A stretch of DNA of 64,000 bases from Candidatus Opimibacter skivensis (lineage in GTDB: Bacteria > Bacteroidota > Bacteroidia > Chitinophagales > Saprospiraceae): the NCBI GenBank assembly GCA_016722045.1, contig JADKGY010000029.1, forward strand, positions 62,001 through 126,000, written 5' to 3'. The notes beneath the pieces are model-generated. The model was not told where the DNA came from. It saw only the letters and a list, made by a program, of their open reading frames with translations, and searched no databases. The translations under genes and the position numbers were made by a program. Below, piece after piece: positions 34,862-42,811 of this stretch (the first letter of the stretch is position 1; each line of letters begins with the position of its first letter).

Positions 34862-36262
34862 ATGAGCGAATACAAGACACCGGGAGTTTATATTGAAGAA
34901 ATTCCCAAACTGCCCCCCTCTATCGCTTCCGTTGAAACTGCTATACCTGCTTTCATCGGCTATACAGATAAAGCCAGACTCAAAGAAGACAACGATCTAA
35001 AATTAAAACCCAAAAGGATCAAGTCAATGCTTGAGTATGTACAGTACTTTGGCGGTGCACTTGCTGAAACAAGTATTGAGGTGACCTTCAATCTTGCCGA
35101 TCCTAATAAAATTGAAGTAAATGGAAAAGTAAATTCCGCGACCGCATCCAAATTCCTGATGTATTATTCACTCCAATTGTTTTTTGCAAATGGTGGCGGT
35201 CCATGCTATATTACATCAGTAGGGAATTATACTGAAACAGGCGGACAGATCGCGTATGCTGATCTAAAAAAAGGTCTGGATGAAATTTCTAAAATTGATG
35301 AAGTAACGCTTATTCTATTTCCGGATGGTCTTAATCTCGTTTCGGCTGGGGAATATTATACTTTATACAAGGAGGCACTCGACCAGTGCAAGGAATTAAA
35401 AGACCGGTTTGCAGTATTGGATGTTTGGATAGACATTGATGGTACTGTTGACAATATTAAGGTACTGCGCGATTTTGATTTTGGAAATATTGAAACTACA
35501 AAATACGGGGCTGTTTATTATCCCAGGATCTATACAAGGCTGGATTATTTTTATAATGATAACGATGATTTGGTTAAGATCACTGGTGTAGGTGGTGCTA
35601 CAACACTAACGCAATTAAAAAGCGTGAATAATGCTTTTTATTTCATGGCAAAAAATGAAATAACCAATATTGACCTTTTACTCCCTGCATCATGCGGAGT
35701 GGCCGGACAATATGCTACCGTAGATAACGGTCGGGGAGTTTGGAAAGCACCTGCTAATGTGGGAATCGATTATGCTGTCAAGCCTGAAATCATGATTACA
35801 CATAAAGACCAGATGGAACTGAACGTGGATACTAAAGCAGGAAAGTCTATCAATGTGATTCGTTCATTTCCCGGTCGTGGGCCGGCCATTATCTGGGGTG
35901 CACGCACACTGGCAGGTAATGATAATGAATGGCGTTATGTTTCTGTACGAAGATTCTTCAATATGGTCGAAGAATCAACTAAAAATGCAACCGAACAATT
36001 TGTGTTTGAGCCCAACGATCGAAATACCTGGGTTCGGATAAAATCAATGATCGAAAATTATCTTACCCAACAATGGAAAGCAGGGGCTTTGCAAGGTGCT
36101 TCTACAAAAGAAGCCTTCTATGTCCATGTTGGACTGCCGGAAACGATGACAGAGCTTGATCTGTGGGAAGGCCGAATGATCGTAGAAGTTGGTCTGGCAG
36201 TGGTTCGCCCTGCTGAATTTATTATTCTGCGTTACATGCACAAAATGCTCAGTGAATCCTGA
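34862..36262 (+). CDS. eCIS contractile sheath protein
   Basis: A 466-residue sheath subunit. 'YKTPGVYIEEIPKLPPSIASVETAIPAFIG' type N terminus (the 'PGVY.eE' handshake arm) and a C-terminal core with 'INVIRSFPGRGPAIIWGART', 'RYVSVRRFFNMVEEST' and 'WVRIKSMIENYLTQQW' are diagnostic of phage-tail/eCIS sheaths. A single sheath gene is present, whereas PVC and AFP carry several paralogues. The middle insertion (about 90-290) would form the outer domain. It polymerises around the tube and contracts to drive it outward. Confidence 0.94.
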   Translation: MSEYKTPGVYIEEIPKLPPSIASVETAIPAFIGYTDKARLKEDNDLKLKPKRIKSMLEYVQYFGGALAETSIEVTFNLADPNKIEVNGKVNSATASKFLMYYSLQLFFANGGGPCYITSVGNYTETGGQIAYADLKKGLDEISKIDEVTLILFPDGLNLVSAGEYYTLYKEALDQCKELKDRFAVLDVWIDIDGTVDNIKVLRDFDFGNIETTKYGAVYYPRIYTRLDYFYNDNDDLVKITGVGGATTLTQLKSVNNAFYFMAKNEITNIDLLLPASCGVAGQYATVDNGRGVWKAPANVGIDYAVKPEIMITHKDQMELNVDTKAGKSINVIRSFPGRGPAIIWGARTLAGNDNEWRYVSVRRFFNMVEESTKNATEQFVFEPNDRNTWVRIKSMIENYLTQQWKAGALQGASTKEAFYVHVGLPETMTELDLWEGRMIVEVGLAVVRPAEFIILRYMHKMLSES

Positions 36263-36294
36263 TTACTATTCATAAACTTATAAATAATTATTAT

Positions 36295-37320
36295 ATGGCA
36301 ATATCATCAAAAGCCGACAAAAGGGAACAAGATTGTGGATGCAGACCGGAAGAATGTACAGAATCCACCCTCGCTTCGCAGAAAACAATCAATACCCTGC
36401 GATTGAAATACTGCGACGAAGTTTATGCAGCCGCGGGAACTGTGATCAAATGGGAAAAAACTTATTCGGGCGAAACCAAATTATTCAACCTCAGGAAATG
36501 CATGTTTGTCTGGACCGAGGGCAATTATCAACGATATCGAAACACGGAGATCTGTCTTGGCACTGAATTGATGCAGTCCACAGAAATCATAAAGGATAAC
36601 GTAAAGAACTATATTGAATGTGGCACTAAACTATCGACCAATCTTAAAGATATTTTCAAAAAAGTAAAGGAAGCAAAAGGGAAATTAGGTGATTTGGTAG
36701 ACGCCGCATGTAAACTCAACAGTTCAAAAGATAATACATGTTACCAGGCAGAATGGACCGTTATTACCGGTAGATCACCTGCCAAATGTGGTGAAGAACC
36801 TACGGGGGAATTACCACCGAATTATCCAAATAAATGTAAGGATATTGATAAAACCATCTGCGACATCATCTGCATGCCAAAGGCGTTGAATTTGGATATT
36901 AATTCAATATTCAAATCTTCTTCCGAAATCATTGGCATCCAGATCTTTTCAAATATAAGTACACTGGATCCGCTGCAAAAATCATTTGCTGAAAAATCAA
37001 AAGCTTTTGATACCCATCTGCAGGATGTCATGAAATTACGTGAAGCGGACATGAAGGAATTACAAAAACAACTGATCATATCGGTCCAGAATACCACAAA
37101 GGCTGCCGGCTCACTTTATACTTGGCGAAGCAATTTTGAGTCATTATATGATACAACGAAATACTTCTGCTGTCCTAAATGCGGATGCGTATCCATCAAT
37201 GAAAATAATTGCGAACCAAGACTGCACGACTGTGAATGTAAAATCTGTGAAATCTGCACTGAAGTAAAAGACACATTCTGCACTAACGGCTGCGGTGATC
37301 AACAAAGTCAAGCTGATTAA
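36295..37320 (+). CDS. Cysteine-rich helical protein of unknown function, eCIS locus (341 aa)
   Basis: No family recognised. It has 24 Cys, concentrated at the N terminus ('DCGCRPEEC') and the C-terminal 50 residues ('FCCPKCGCVS', 'DCECKICEICTE'), around a long, charged, mainly helical middle ('IFKKVKEAKGKLGDLVDAAC', 'MKLREADMKELQKQLIISVQ'). The C-terminal CxxC cluster could bind zinc. There is no signal peptide, so it is made in the cytoplasm like the particle. It lies between sheath and tube genes with a similar protein next to it, 28 bp on. Confidence 0.65.
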   Translation: MAISSKADKREQDCGCRPEECTESTLASQKTINTLRLKYCDEVYAAAGTVIKWEKTYSGETKLFNLRKCMFVWTEGNYQRYRNTEICLGTELMQSTEIIKDNVKNYIECGTKLSTNLKDIFKKVKEAKGKLGDLVDAACKLNSSKDNTCYQAEWTVITGRSPAKCGEEPTGELPPNYPNKCKDIDKTICDIICMPKALNLDINSIFKSSSEIIGIQIFSNISTLDPLQKSFAEKSKAFDTHLQDVMKLREADMKELQKQLIISVQNTTKAAGSLYTWRSNFESLYDTTKYFCCPKCGCVSINENNCEPRLHDCECKICEICTEVKDTFCTNGCGDQQSQAD

Positions 37321-37348
37321 TAAGCCTTAACTCTTAAAACCAACAATC

Positions 37349-38332
37349 ATGTTAACACAACATAATTATATAAACTTAAATACTACCTGGGACGAAAAAA
37401 TAAAGGAGTGCTGCAAAAAGCCTAACCCGGATATTCCACCCGGATCAGACTGTTGCTACGATACCTGGACGGAAGAATTGAAATTAGTCAACAAAGCATA
37501 TCAGGAAATTGAAGAAGAAGCTCGCCAGAAATCAGATGAATTTACTTATGTCTCCGGCCGACGTGACCAGTTTAAAAAATGGTATGACGAATTAACTAAA
37601 GCCAATGATCTTGAAAAAGCAATTTGCGACCAGCTGGAGATCTTGATATGCCAGGTAGAGAAAGTTGGCAAGAATACTCAGTTCACGATTGATGCCATCA
37701 AAATTCTCTTTTGCATGATCAGAGACTATTTCTTCCAGTTAGACAAACTCAAAGACAAATATGATGCATTGATGAATTGTATCCATTGTCTTAAAAGTGA
37801 AATCCTTGTACCCGGTGCCGGCTTGATGAAACTTATAGAGGACTATGGTGTGAAATTAGCGGGGGCACAGGCATTCCGGGATGACTTATTGAAAATGGTG
37901 ATGGAAGCATTGGCCTTGGCTGAGAAAATTGATTTGAGTATAGCCGAAGACAATAATCCGAGCTCACCTGATTATGGCTTGCTGGCAATAGTAAATGAAT
38001 GGAAAAGCACACTCAATTGCAGTGAGGATTGTGGAAGTCCATCTGGCGAACAAGACAAGAAGCAAATGCAATCCAGTAAAGGAATACAAAGCAGCAGCGA
38101 AGACTGTGATGCTGATGGCAATTGCAATCTGAAGCCTGAACTATATCTGCCGATCTGTAATGATAATTACTATGCAAAAACATGGAAAAAGTATGATGAC
38201 GATAAGAAGAAGGCTGAAGTCCTCGGAAAGGAGGTGGTAGATCTAAATAAGAAAAAAGAATCGTTATTGGCCTGCAAACAAAGTCTTGAGGCGGCCATTA
38301 AAGAAGTAAATCCAAAAGAACGATGCAAATAA
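37349..38332 (+). CDS. Cysteine-rich coiled-coil protein of unknown function, eCIS locus (327 aa)
   Basis: No family recognised. It has 16 Cys ('ECCKKPNPD', 'SDCCYD', 'LNCSEDCGS', 'EDCDADGNCN') and extensive helix ('YQEIEEEARQKSDEFTYVSG', 'KKKAEVLGKEVVDLNKKKES'). It shares size, helical middle and Cys-rich ends with the upstream 341-aa protein, so the two may be distant paralogues or partners. No signal peptide. Its placement just before the tube genes suggests a role in particle assembly or a lineage-specific structural component. Confidence 0.65.
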   Translation: MLTQHNYINLNTTWDEKIKECCKKPNPDIPPGSDCCYDTWTEELKLVNKAYQEIEEEARQKSDEFTYVSGRRDQFKKWYDELTKANDLEKAICDQLEILICQVEKVGKNTQFTIDAIKILFCMIRDYFFQLDKLKDKYDALMNCIHCLKSEILVPGAGLMKLIEDYGVKLAGAQAFRDDLLKMVMEALALAEKIDLSIAEDNNPSSPDYGLLAIVNEWKSTLNCSEDCGSPSGEQDKKQMQSSKGIQSSSEDCDADGNCNLKPELYLPICNDNYYAKTWKKYDDDKKKAEVLGKEVVDLNKKKESLLACKQSLEAAIKEVNPKERCK

Positions 38333-38396
38333 ATCCATAGTTAAAACCGATGCCCATATTTAAACCGCTTTTTTATCCAAACCAAAAATAAAAACC

Positions 38397-38861
38397 ATGT
38401 CAGACGATCCTAAAAAAAATTATCCACTTCCCAAATTTCACTTCCAGCTCGATTGGGGAGGAACACGAATTGGTTTTACAGAAGTGAGTGGTCTTGATTT
38501 TGAAACAAAAGTTATCGAATATCGTGAAGGCAGTGACCCGCACTATAATAAGAGGAAACAACCCGGACTAACGGAATACAAAAATATAACCCTGAAAAGG
38601 GGCACGTTCCTGGGTGACTTTGAATTCTTTGAACAATGGAAAAAGACCATGATGTTCCAGGAAGGAAAAGAAAAATTCAGACGCGATGTGACGATCAGGT
38701 TGCTCGATGAAGAGCATCAGCCTATCATTTCCTGGTCGGTATCCAAAGCCTGGCCATCGAAAGTTACTTCTACTGACCTGAAAGCAGACGCTAATGAAGT
38801 GGCCATCGAGAGCATTGAACTGGTACATGAAGGATTAACCATTGTTGAGGCTAAAAAATAA
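38397..38861 (+). CDS. eCIS inner tube protein (gp19/Hcp-like), major
   Basis: A 154-residue tube subunit: 'YPLPKFHFQLDWGGTRIGFT' and 'EVSGLDFETKVIEYREGSDP' match the T4 gp19-like family, as do 'ITLKRGTFLGDFEFFEQWKK' and 'ISWSVSKAWPSKVTSTDLKA' . Being shorter and closer to the consensus than the next gene, it is likely the major tube protein stacked inside the sheath. It is 3 bp before the second tube gene. Confidence 0.92.
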   Translation: MSDDPKKNYPLPKFHFQLDWGGTRIGFTEVSGLDFETKVIEYREGSDPHYNKRKQPGLTEYKNITLKRGTFLGDFEFFEQWKKTMMFQEGKEKFRRDVTIRLLDEEHQPIISWSVSKAWPSKVTSTDLKADANEVAIESIELVHEGLTIVEAKK

Positions 38862-38864
38862 TCT

Positions 38865-39398
38865 ATGTCTGTGCCGGAAAAGTTTTATCAGGCAGTAAAC
38901 TTTCATTTTTTAGTTGAATTCTCCAATGGTGCGAAAAGCGTTGATGTGCGCTTTCAGTCTGTAACCGGGTTGGATTCCACTATAGATACCGAAACAGTGA
39001 AGGAAGGTGGAGAAAACAGATTTGAGCATGTAATACCCACCCGAAGAAAATTCGGTCCACTCATTTTAAAAAGAGGTTTACTTGGACCTGAGACTTCGGG
39101 AATAACTGCTTTATTAAAACAAATCTTTGAAGAAGATCCATTTAAAGAGAGTCCTCAGGAAACTAAAAAAAATGATCTTCTCATTTTCAAGGTGATAGAT
39201 ACAATAGTAATCAAATTACTTGGTGAGGATCATCAGCCATTAATGACATGGACAGTGAATAATGCTTGGCCGCGCAGCTGGAAGATTGCTGAATTGAATG
39301 CCGAACGAAGTGAAGTTCTGATTGAAACCCTTGAATTCAACTATAACAGGCTGATCGTAACGGAAAATAAAACGCTTAATCCCCCGACGCCTAAATAA
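38865..39398 (+). CDS. eCIS second tube protein (gp19-like; tube initiator, Pvc5-like)
   Basis: A 177-residue gp19-family protein: 'FYQAVNFHFLVEFSNGAKSV', 'FQSVTGLDSTIDTETVKEGG' and 'LILKRGLLGPE', with a longer loop than the upstream paralogue and 'LMTWTVNNAWPRSWKIAELN' near the end. In PVC-type particles a diverged second tube protein forms the first rings above the spike, which is the likely role here. Spacing to the first tube gene is 3 bp. Confidence 0.87.
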   Translation: MSVPEKFYQAVNFHFLVEFSNGAKSVDVRFQSVTGLDSTIDTETVKEGGENRFEHVIPTRRKFGPLILKRGLLGPETSGITALLKQIFEEDPFKESPQETKKNDLLIFKVIDTIVIKLLGEDHQPLMTWTVNNAWPRSWKIAELNAERSEVLIETLEFNYNRLIVTENKTLNPPTPK

Positions 39399-39407
39399 CA
39401 GATCCAT

Positions 39408-39569
39408 ATGCCAATAGAAGTTCGGGAAATTGTAATAAAAGCCACAGTTGCAGGAGCATCGGGTGAAGGCACGACTTCCTCAAGTCAAAGAGGACCATCA
39501 GCAGATGATTTAATTAAAACCTGTGTAGAAAAAGTACTGGAAATTTTGAAAGAAAAGAAAGAACGTTAA
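39408..39569 (+). CDS. Tiny DUF5908-like eCIS protein (53 aa)
   Basis: A 53-residue product, 'MPIEVREIVIKATV', an S/G-rich middle and a helical C terminus 'IKTCVEKVLEILKEKKER'. This is the shape of DUF5908, tiny proteins found next to the tube and LysM genes in Bacteroidota eCIS loci. It fits exactly between the second tube gene (9-bp gap) and the LysM-type adaptor (10-bp gap). Function is unknown; the opening segment 'EIREI-IKA' is the conserved part of the family. Confidence 0.82.
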   Translation: MPIEVREIVIKATVAGASGEGTTSSSQRGPSADDLIKTCVEKVLEILKEKKER

Positions 39570-39579
39570 TGTAAAAAAC

Positions 39580-40278
39580 ATGGCTGGAAAACTTGAAAAA
39601 TTAGGCATCTACGCATTTAAAATAAAGGACTTTAGTGATACAGGACTTGGTGAACCTACATTTACACTACCGATTAATCCTGAATCTTTTACCAAAAACT
39701 ACAAAGTTGAACACGATCAACAACGATCATCTGGTAATAGCGGGCAAAAAGTTACTTTCAAATTTACTGAACCCGAAGAATTAAAACTTGAATTTATTCT
39801 GGATGGAACAAGGACAATGGAAGGCTACTTTGATGAGTATAAAAAATTGCCCGTAAGCGAACAATTAAGTAAGTTTTTAAATACTGTATATAATTATCAA
39901 GGTACTATACATCGTCCCAATTTTTTGCTTCTCATTTGGGGTTCCGAGATCAGGTTTAGGTGCGTACTCAAAAACCTGGATATTAATTTCACTCTTTTTC
40001 ATCCGGACGGCACTCCCATTCGTGCTAAAATCACAGCGACTTTTCTCGATTACGTTGTTGAAGAAGAACGGCTTGCAGCTGAGAGAAAGCAATCACCCGA
40101 TTTAACACATTATCAGAAAACAACCCAAAGTGATCGGCTCGACCTGATGACCAATCGTATTTACAACAATCCTAAATATTTGCTACAGGTAGCCAAGGTC
40201 AATTCACTTACTACCCTTCGCACTTTAACCCCGGGAACAGAACTTTATTTTCCACCATTTAACAAAAATGAAGTCTGA
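39580..40278 (+). CDS. eCIS LysM-type baseplate adaptor (Pvc7-like)
   Basis: A 232-residue protein with an N-terminal beta domain ('FTLPINPESFTKNYKVEHDQ') and a C-terminal LysM-like end ('RIYNNPKYLLQVAKVNSLTT', 'LTPGTELYFPP'), as in T4 gp53/Pvc7-type proteins that join the tube to the spike hub. The stop overlaps the next start by one base (TGATGG), so it is translationally coupled with the spike gene. Confidence 0.86.
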   Translation: MAGKLEKLGIYAFKIKDFSDTGLGEPTFTLPINPESFTKNYKVEHDQQRSSGNSGQKVTFKFTEPEELKLEFILDGTRTMEGYFDEYKKLPVSEQLSKFLNTVYNYQGTIHRPNFLLLIWGSEIRFRCVLKNLDINFTLFHPDGTPIRAKITATFLDYVVEEERLAAERKQSPDLTHYQKTTQSDRLDLMTNRIYNNPKYLLQVAKVNSLTTLRTLTPGTELYFPPFNKNEV

Positions 40279-42053
40279 TGGAAGAACTGCTTATCCCCAA
40301 TACTTCCCAACATGATGTATCCAGTTTTGATTTATTGGTAAATAACAATCCCATAAATCCGGCATATGAAATCATGTCACTTTGCATTACTCATGAAATA
40401 AACCGGATCCCTCTTGCACAAATTATTATCCGGGATGGAGATGCTTCTGAATCCAATTTTGAAATCAGTGAAAGCGATGACTTAATTCCGGGCAAAAAAA
40501 TCACTATAAAAATAGGACGCGACGGAAACAACGAACAGTCTTTTAAAGGCATCATAACCAAACAGACCATTAAAGTAAAATCAAACGGCGATACGGCTCT
40601 CTACATCGAATGTCGTGATGAATCCGTCAAAATGACTATAGGCCGTAAAAACAAATACCACGAAAATGTAAAAGACAGCCAGTTGGTGGACGATCTTGTT
40701 GGTCAGTATCCCGGACTATCTGCTGATCCACAAGAAACAACTGTTACACATAAAGAACTGGTACAACACAACATCAGCGACTGGGATTTTCTATTACTGC
40801 GCAGCGAAGCGAACGGTTTGCTTGTCAATGTTACTGATGGCTCTATTAAAACTTTACGACCCAATACGTCAACACAACCCGCTCTACAGGTTAATTATGG
40901 AAGTTCGGTTTTGGAATTTGAAGCTGAAATGGATGCACGCTCCCAATGGAAAAATGTAAACGCAAGCTCCTGGGATTATGCCAACCAAAGATTATTCGAA
41001 GCAGATACATCAGAAGCAAGTTCATTTTCACAAAACGGAAATATTGCAGGTAGCACACTTGCAGAAACTATAAACCTGGATAATTACCATTTGCAACATA
41101 GTGGTCATGTTACAGAACAGGAATTACAATCCTGGGTAGATGGGGTAATGTTGCGCAGCCGGTTGGCAAAGATCAGGGGCATGGCAAGGGTATCTGGTTT
41201 TTCAGGTATTCATCCAGGAGATATGGTAAAGTTGACAGGTGTTGGTAAACGCTTTAAAGGAAATGCTTTCGTAACCGGTGTCAGGCAAGAGATCGTGAAT
41301 AATGTTTGGGAAACCCATATCCAGTTTGGTCTTGACCCTGAACGATTCGCTTCAGTATTTAAAGATATCACGGATCCACTGTCTGCAGGACTTATGGGCG
41401 GCATTCATGGATTACAGATTGGAAAAGTGGTTCATCTTTCAAATGACCCTGATGGTGAAGACCGCATACTCGTAAAAATTCCAACTATTGATAATAACGC
41501 CCAAGGTATTTGGTCACGTGTAGCCTGTCTTGACGCCGGTGAAGAAAGAGGGACATTCTTTCGACCTGAACTCGATGATGAAGTCATTGTAGGCTTTATC
41601 AATGATGATCCTAACGATGCGATCGTATTAGGCATGTTAAACAGCAGTGCAAAACCTGCACCACTGCAGGGCAATGATGATAATCATGAAAAAGGAATTT
41701 TCACACGTAGTAAAATGAGAGTTCATTTCAATGATCAGACGAAAACCATCACAATTGACACGCCTGCAGGAAACAGCATTAAACTCGACGAACAAGGCAA
41801 AACGGTTGAAATAAAAGATCAGAATCAAAATAAAGTTACCATGAGCACCACCGGCGTCAAGATGGAAAGTCCAAAAAATATTGATATCGAAGCAGGCGTA
41901 AATCTTACACTGAAAGCAGGAGCATCATTAACTATTGGAGGAATGACTTTGTCGATAAAAGCAGATGGTAATATCAGCATGGAAGGTGCCTTAGCGAAAC
42001 TTTCCGCATCCGGTATTACAGAAGTAAAAGGATCATTGGTAAAAATTAATTAA
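40278..42053 (+). CDS. eCIS VgrG-like spike protein (Pvc8-like)
   Basis: A 591-residue central spike. Residues 1-370 resemble the gp27-like hub ('LVNNNPINPAYEIMSLCITH', 'HNISDWDFLLLRSEANG', 'LRSRLAKIRGMARVSGFSGI'), about 380-460 is the gp5-type OB domain ('GLQIGKVVHLSNDPDGEDRI', 'PELDDEVIVGFINDDPNDAI'), and the rest is a repetitive beta-helix ('TKTITIDTPAGNSIKLDEQG', 'IDIEAGVNLTLKAGASLTIG'). It trimerises as the piercing tip. There is no lysozyme insert. The PAAR cap follows 10 bp later. Confidence 0.93.
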   Translation: MEELLIPNTSQHDVSSFDLLVNNNPINPAYEIMSLCITHEINRIPLAQIIIRDGDASESNFEISESDDLIPGKKITIKIGRDGNNEQSFKGIITKQTIKVKSNGDTALYIECRDESVKMTIGRKNKYHENVKDSQLVDDLVGQYPGLSADPQETTVTHKELVQHNISDWDFLLLRSEANGLLVNVTDGSIKTLRPNTSTQPALQVNYGSSVLEFEAEMDARSQWKNVNASSWDYANQRLFEADTSEASSFSQNGNIAGSTLAETINLDNYHLQHSGHVTEQELQSWVDGVMLRSRLAKIRGMARVSGFSGIHPGDMVKLTGVGKRFKGNAFVTGVRQEIVNNVWETHIQFGLDPERFASVFKDITDPLSAGLMGGIHGLQIGKVVHLSNDPDGEDRILVKIPTIDNNAQGIWSRVACLDAGEERGTFFRPELDDEVIVGFINDDPNDAIVLGMLNSSAKPAPLQGNDDNHEKGIFTRSKMRVHFNDQTKTITIDTPAGNSIKLDEQGKTVEIKDQNQNKVTMSTTGVKMESPKNIDIEAGVNLTLKAGASLTIGGMTLSIKADGNISMEGALAKLSASGITEVKGSLVKIN

Positions 42054-42063
42054 AACAAGTAAC

Positions 42064-42357
42064 ATGCCTTTAGCAGCCAGACTAAGTGATTTACATACTT
42101 GTCCATTGGTCAATCCTGGACCAGTACCACATGTAGGAGGCCCCATCATCGGACCGGGTGTACCCACAGTTTTGGTAGGCAATATGATTGCAGCTGTCGT
42201 TGGCGATTTATTGGTTTGTACCGGTCCGCCGGATACAATCGTCAAAGGTTCTTCTACAGTATTAATCGGAGGTAAACCCGCTGCCCGGCAAGGTGATCTT
42301 ACTTCTCATGGAGGTGTAATCGTAGCTGGGTTTCCCACAGTAATAATCGGAGGTTAA
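42064..42357 (+). CDS. PAAR spike-tip protein (Pvc10-like)
   Basis: A 97-residue PAAR protein: 'AARLSDLHTCPLVNPGPVPH', 'GGPIIGPGVPTVLVGNM' and 'KPAARQGDLTSHGGVIVAG' give the repeated zinc-binding Pro-Ala-Ala-Arg-type turns with His/Cys. It sharpens the VgrG-like trimer. There is no C-terminal toxin extension, so cargo is likely carried elsewhere in the particle. Confidence 0.93.
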   Translation: MPLAARLSDLHTCPLVNPGPVPHVGGPIIGPGVPTVLVGNMIAAVVGDLLVCTGPPDTIVKGSSTVLIGGKPAARQGDLTSHGGVIVAGFPTVIIGG

Positions 42358-42363
42358 ATAGAA

Positions 42364-42789
42364 ATGAGCAAAACACTAAATTCTTTCCTGGGCACCGGAT
42401 GGTCTTTTCCACCATCCTTTAATAGAGAAGCCGGCACAGTGGAAATGGTAAGTGATTATGAAGACATCAAACAAAGTCTCAACATATTACTTTCCACGTA
42501 TTTGGGCGAACGCGTGATGCAGCCAAAATATGGTTGCAATCTGAATGATTACATCTTTGATGGATTAAGCAGCTCAACTATTGGCTTTATCAAAGACAGA
42601 GTAAGCCATGCAATACTTTACTTCGAACCCAGGATTGTAGCAGAAAAAATTGAAGTGACAGGTGATGATTCTTCCGATCTGCTCGAAGGACGGTTTACTA
42701 TTTCAGTTGAATATTCAATTCCGGGCACGAACTCAAGATTCAATTATGTATATGATTACTATGTAAATGAAGCATTAAAATCAGTCTAA
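42364..42789 (+). CDS. eCIS gp25-like baseplate wedge protein (Pvc9-like)
   Basis: A 141-residue gp25-like protein. 'NSFLGTGWSFPPSFNREAG' opens the family; 'IKQSLNILLSTYLGERVMQP' followed by 'YGCNLNDYIFDGLS' contains the conserved helix and GER motif that anchors the first sheath ring. It is 6 bp after PAAR and 22 bp before the J-like baseplate gene. Confidence 0.92.
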   Translation: MSKTLNSFLGTGWSFPPSFNREAGTVEMVSDYEDIKQSLNILLSTYLGERVMQPKYGCNLNDYIFDGLSSSTIGFIKDRVSHAILYFEPRIVAEKIEVTGDDSSDLLEGRFTISVEYSIPGTNSRFNYVYDYYVNEALKSV

Positions 42790-42811
42790 TAAAAAGAAAA
42801 GGTAACGTACG

